A stretch of 17,790 nt of DNA from UBA10649 sp964597445 (GTDB lineage: Bacteria; Actinomycetota; Actinomycetes; S36-B12): positions 1-17,790 of the forward strand of contig CAZQXO010000040.1 of the NCBI GenBank assembly GCA_964597445.1, given 5' to 3'. The stretch's first letter is position 1, and each line of letters opens with the position of its first letter. The notes beneath the pieces were generated by a model. It made no database searches and was not told the DNA's origin. It worked only from the letters and a program-made list of their open reading frames with translations. A program made the translations under genes and the position numbers. Shown one piece after another: positions 15,276 to 17,790 of this stretch.

Positions 15276-16601
15276 CTAAGGGGCTGGGACGTCTCGGTGG
15301 AGAGACAGGACGTCTCCCCAGAGTCTGCGCATCATCGACAGGCTCGCGATGTCGATGCGCTCGTCATCTCCATGCATCATGGTTGACACCTCGTCCATCG
15401 GGAAGTCCTGACTCAGCAGCCCGACGCCGTAGGCATCGGCCCCGAGTTGACGGAACATGCGAGCGTCCGTGGATCCCGGATTCACCGTGGGCTGAAGCTG
15501 CCCGCCGGGAACCTGCGCACGTATGGCCTGCTGAGTGAGGCTCCAGAGGCTCGTTCCCGGGGGGGTTGTCGTCGCCGGACTGCCTTCGCACACCTCGATG
15601 TCCACGAGTCCCGCGAGGTCACCGAGTGCGGACGTGATCTGAGCTGTCACATCCTCCTGCCCTTGGCCGGGCACTGTCCGCACCTGCACCTCGAGCCGCA
15701 CGTCGCTGGGCACCGTGTTCCACGACCCGTTGCTGGTGACCGAGGTGACGGCGACCGTCATGCGCGTGCTGGCCCGGAACAGTCGTGCTGCCGTGGGAGT
15801 GAGGCGTGAGATGACCCGATCGATCCGCTCGGGGTTCATGAGCGTGCTGCGCGCCGGCTCCTCCCAGCCGTCCTCGATGAACCACCGCCAAGCATCCGAG
15901 ACGATCACCTCAGTGCGCGCCCCTGTCAATCGCCGGCATGCCTCCGCAGCACGGGTGAGCGCATCATCACTGCCGTAGTGCAGTGCAGCATGGCCCGGGG
16001 CTCCGTGGATCGTCAGGATGATCCTCCATACCCCCTTCTCGGACACCGATGCGGCGATGCGGGGCCCGGCAGGCCCATCGACCACGCTGCCCCCGCCCTC
16101 GGTGAGGACCCAGTCGGCCCGCACGAGATCCGGTTGGTGAGCAAGGAGCCACTGTGTCCCGAGGTGCCCGAGCATCTCCTCATCCGCGACGGCCGCGAAG
16201 ACGATGTCGCCTCGGGCGCATCGTCCATGACGTGCATGGTCGCGGAAGGCAAGTGCCATCGTCGCCGCATACCCGAGCATGTCGAGCGCCCCACGGCCCC
16301 ACACGAATCCGTCGAGGAGTTCCCCGCCGAAGGGGTCGTGGGTCCAGCGGTCGGCGGAGGCTGGGACGACATCCGTGTGTGCGAGAAGCAGGAGGGCGGG
16401 TGCCGAAGGATCCGCCCCCGGCAGCCGCGCCACGAGGTTTCGGCGCGTGGGCTCGGGGTCGACCACCTCGATGTCAGCGCCGCATCCGAGAAGAACGGAG
16501 CGGAGCGCATCCGCGTTGGGCTCCTCGCCGACGACGTGCTGGCCGTCGTTGACGCAGCCGTGGCGGATGAGCGCCTGAAGAAGTTCGACCTCCTCCGTCA
16601 T
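15276..16601 (-). CDS. M20-family metallopeptidase (amidohydrolase/carboxypeptidase type)
   Basis: A 441-residue M20/M25/M40 hydrolase, of the kind that removes C-terminal residues, acyl groups or splits dipeptides with two zinc ions. Visible residues: His75 and Asp77 in LLAHTDVVP, bridging Asp107 in GRGALDMLG, catalytic Glu141 and ligand Glu142 in VADEEMLG, a later TEGGG, the dimerisation-domain HGAPGHA, and the final histidine in MMHGDDE. No signal peptide, so cytoplasmic. ATG 16601 has GGAGGAGG six bases upstream; the same frame stays open far upstream, but those starts overlap the divergent kinase. It converges with TfuA and diverges from the kinase, so it is probably not part of the RiPP operon, although a role in trimming or self-protection cannot be excluded. 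Confidence 0.92.
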   Translation of the reverse strand: MTEEVELLQALIRHGCVNDGQHVVGEEPNADALRSVLLGCGADIEVVDPEPTRRNLVARLPGADPSAPALLLLAHTDVVPASADRWTHDPFGGELLDGFVWGRGALDMLGYAATMALAFRDHARHGRCARGDIVFAAVADEEMLGHLGTQWLLAHQPDLVRADWVLTEGGGSVVDGPAGPRIAASVSEKGVWRIILTIHGAPGHAALHYGSDDALTRAAEACRRLTGARTEVIVSDAWRWFIEDGWEEPARSTLMNPERIDRVISRLTPTAARLFRASTRMTVAVTSVTSNGSWNTVPSDVRLEVQVRTVPGQGQEDVTAQITSALGDLAGLVDIEVCEGSPATTTPPGTSLWSLTQQAIRAQVPGGQLQPTVNPGSTDARMFRQLGADAYGVGLLSQDFPMDEVSTMMHGDDERIDIASLSMMRRLWGDVLSLHRDVPAP

Positions 16602-16613
16602 CGTCGACCTCCT

Positions 16614-16664
16614 CCGACGGGCAGTCGGCCGATCATAGACTCGGCGATGCCCGACGGCTGTCGG
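16614..16664. promoter_or_regulatory. Pair of similar palindromes in the M20/kinase divergent gap
   Basis: CCGACGGGCAGTCGG (16614-16628) and CCGACGGCTGTCGG (16651-16664, extendable by one C/G pair) are near-identical dyads about 36 bases apart, centre to centre. They flank a TAGACT hexamer. Together they look like operator half-sites for a regulator of one or both divergent genes, but GC-rich dyads arise often by chance. Confidence 0.35.
16636..16641 (+). promoter_or_regulatory. Candidate -10 element for the kinase gene
   Basis: TAGACT, in the context GATCATAGACTCGG, is the only AT-rich hexamer in the 99-base gap between the M20 and kinase starts. It would give a 5' leader of about 50 bases. 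No -35 is evident. Confidence 0.35.
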
Positions 16665-16700
16665 GTGTCGAGGCGCATTCCGAGATGAGGGTGGCACATC

Positions 16701-17534
16701 ATGGTTCACCCGTGCGCTGATTCCCCTGGCCCCCTCCTCGACGAGGATCCACCGGCGATCGGCGGGTACGAGCTCATCGGGCGTCTGGGGCAGGGGGGCT
16801 TCGGCACGGTCTACCTCGCGCGTGATGGCGCGGATCTCGTCGCACTCAAGGCGCTGCGCCTGGATCGGGAGGACGACCCCATGCGCCTGAAGGGGCTCGA
16901 GTCCGAGGTGAGGGTTCTCGGCGTCGCGCCGCGGGAAGCGGTGGCAGCCCTGCGATTCGCCGACCTCGAGGCGACGCGACCCTTCCTCCTGCTCGACTAC
17001 CTCAACGGCCCCACGCTTCGGGATCACGTGGATGCGCAGGGCCCGATGGGGGGTGAGGAACTGACGGCGGTGGCTCACGGGCTTGCCGGCACGGTCCTCC
17101 TGCTCCATGCGGCCGGCGTCGTCCACCGCGACATCAAGCCTCGCAACATCATGCTCGTGGATCGTCCGCGGCTGATCGACTTCGGCAACGCCGACCATGG
17201 GCCGGACATCTGGCAGGCCCCGTCCGGCGCACTGTTCGGAAGTCCCAAGTGGATGGCCTTCGAGCAGGTCATGGGCACCCCTGTCGGCGTGTGGACGGAT
17301 GTGCATGCATGGGCGCTGTCGCTGGCGTTCGCCGCCACTGGGGAGCCTCCGTTCCAGGCTCAGTCCGTCCCCGCCATGGTGCTGCGGGTCATCACCTTCG
17401 ACCCACCGATCCCCGATACCGTCGACCCCGAGCTCGCGAACCTCATGCGGGCCTGCCTCGCCAAGCAGTCAGGTGACCGGCCGACCATGACCGAGGTCAT
17501 GCAGACGATGGAAGGACTGATGAGTGGTGGATGA
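16701..17534 (+). CDS. Soluble Hanks-type Ser/Thr protein kinase
   Basis: A 277-residue kinase consisting of little more than the catalytic domain, with no membrane helix or PASTA repeats, so it should act in the cytoplasm. Glycine loop GRLGQGGFGTVYLA (27-40), ATP-anchoring Lys50 in VALKAL, a helix-C glutamate in LESEV, catalytic loop VHRDIKPRN (Asp144), and DFG at 160-162 are all present, so it should be active. The APE motif reads AFE (KWMAFEQV). ATG 16701 is preceded by GAGGG at 11-12 bases, a loose ribosome site. The end overlaps the start of a small gene by 11 bases. Target is unknown; nothing in the sequence ties it to the peptide cluster except location. Confidence 0.93.
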   Translation: MVHPCADSPGPLLDEDPPAIGGYELIGRLGQGGFGTVYLARDGADLVALKALRLDREDDPMRLKGLESEVRVLGVAPREAVAALRFADLEATRPFLLLDYLNGPTLRDHVDAQGPMGGEELTAVAHGLAGTVLLLHAAGVVHRDIKPRNIMLVDRPRLIDFGNADHGPDIWQAPSGALFGSPKWMAFEQVMGTPVGVWTDVHAWALSLAFAATGEPPFQAQSVPAMVLRVITFDPPIPDTVDPELANLMRACLAKQSGDRPTMTEVMQTMEGLMSGG

Positions 17535-17697
17535 GAAGCAGAAGAAGGACCTCAAGGGCTTCGGTGAGCATGCTCTTCATGCGGCCGAGGACGCTGCCGA
17601 CGTGATCGGCCATGGCGCCGCAGGTGCCGTCAAGGGAGTCGCGGACGGCGTCGAGTCAGCGTCAGCGCAGACGAAGGTGCGCGAGAGCGGGGAGTAG
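17524..17697 (+). CDS. Small helical protein of unknown function, coupled to the kinase
   Basis: A 57-residue open frame starting at GTG 17524 inside the last codons of the kinase gene, with GGAAGGA about seven bases upstream. It reads VDEKQKKDLKGFGEHALHAA at the start, then an Ala/Gly-rich amphipathic stretch with ADVIGHGAAGAVKGVADGV, and a charged tail with QTKVRESGE. It has no Cys, no hydrophobic membrane helix and no domain I recognise. The overlap suggests co-translation with the kinase, so it may be a kinase partner or substrate (several Ser/Thr near the end), but this is speculation. An ATG at 17531 in another frame stops after 24 codons and was not preferred. Confidence 0.65.
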   Translation: MVDEKQKKDLKGFGEHALHAAEDAADVIGHGAAGAVKGVADGVESASAQTKVRESGE

Positions 17698-17738
17698 CGA
17701 CTCCCTCCGGAACGGCACGAGCGACCCGAGTAGGGCGC

Positions 17739-17744
17739 TAGCCT
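17739..17744 (+). promoter_or_regulatory. -10 element of a probable leaderless gene
   Basis: TAGCCT lies six bases before an ATG at 17751, the spacing typical of actinobacterial leaderless transcripts whose first base is the start codon. No -35 is obvious upstream in the 53-base gap after the small gene. Confidence 0.5.
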
Positions 17745-17750
17745 CGCGCC

Positions 17751-17790
17751 ATGGCGAGTCGATCATGGGGTCAGAGCCGTCTCCTCACGC
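17751..17790 (+). CDS. Start of a gene cut by the window end
   Basis: An open frame beginning ATGGCGAGTCGATC (MASRSWGQSRLLT) runs off the right edge with no stop. The close -10 element supports a real start, but 13 codons are too few to assign any family. Confidence 0.4.
   Translation, partial: MASRSWGQSRLLT

Noticed and set aside
15263..15320. Near-repeat of GGACGTCTC just inside the M20 gene end as a terminator
   Set aside because: The copies are mostly in direct orientation within coding sequence and form no clear stem with a T run.
16602..17306. N-terminal extension of the M20 peptidase up to 17306
   Set aside because: It would run antisense through most of the kinase gene; ATG 16601 has a strong GGAGGAGG site and matches the usual M20 N-terminus.
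1..17790. CRISPR arrays, tRNA or rRNA genes, insertion sequences, transposases
   Set aside because: I looked for regularly spaced repeats, cloverleaf-like segments, transposase motifs and flanking inverted repeats and saw none.

Overview
This is high-GC actinobacterial DNA: most codons end in G or C, genes overlap by ATGA junctions, several starts are GTG, and the Abhydrolase_9 membrane hydrolase and the soluble Hanks-type kinase are typical of that phylum. I cannot place it to genus. The window holds most of one biosynthetic gene cluster for a ribosomally made, post-translationally modified peptide (RiPP), followed by a few genes that look unrelated.

Layout. (A) 1-3634, plus strand: a tightly coupled operon of a YcaO cyclodehydratase-superfamily enzyme (C-terminal part only, cut by the window edge), its TfuA partner, an HPr-kinase-like protein with a broken P-loop, and a PAPS-dependent sulfotransferase. 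(B) 3753-5774, plus: a membrane alpha/beta hydrolase of the Abhydrolase_9 type, role in the cluster unknown. (C) 12003-5818, minus: an operon of a 2-oxoglutarate/Fe(II) oxygenase and the three-part NHLM-type export system (HlyD-like secretion protein, C39-peptidase ABC transporter, second ABC transporter). (D) 12266-15262, plus, divergent from C: an 82-residue precursor peptide with a Nif11-like leader ending in a double-glycine site and a 20-residue alanine-rich core, then a 21-bp perfect hairpin, then a complete second YcaO-TfuA pair. (E) 15276 to the end: an M20 metallopeptidase (minus), a Ser/Thr kinase plus a 57-residue protein (plus), and the first codons of another gene.

How it may work (inference). 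YcaO with TfuA is the established pairing for backbone thioamidation (thioviridamide-type peptides; glycine of methyl-coenzyme M reductase). The core contains Val followed by runs of Ala, as thioamitide cores do, and has no Cys, so the likely product is a thioamidated Ala-rich peptide. The oxygenase could hydroxylate the core and the sulfotransferase could sulfate a Ser/Thr or a new hydroxyl. The C39 domain would cut after Gly-Gly during export. The perfect hairpin between precursor and enzymes probably keeps the precursor transcript in excess over the YcaO-TfuA message. I know of no characterised product with this enzyme set; this is the part of the window most likely to be new. All functional statements rest on motifs read by eye, not on database searches.
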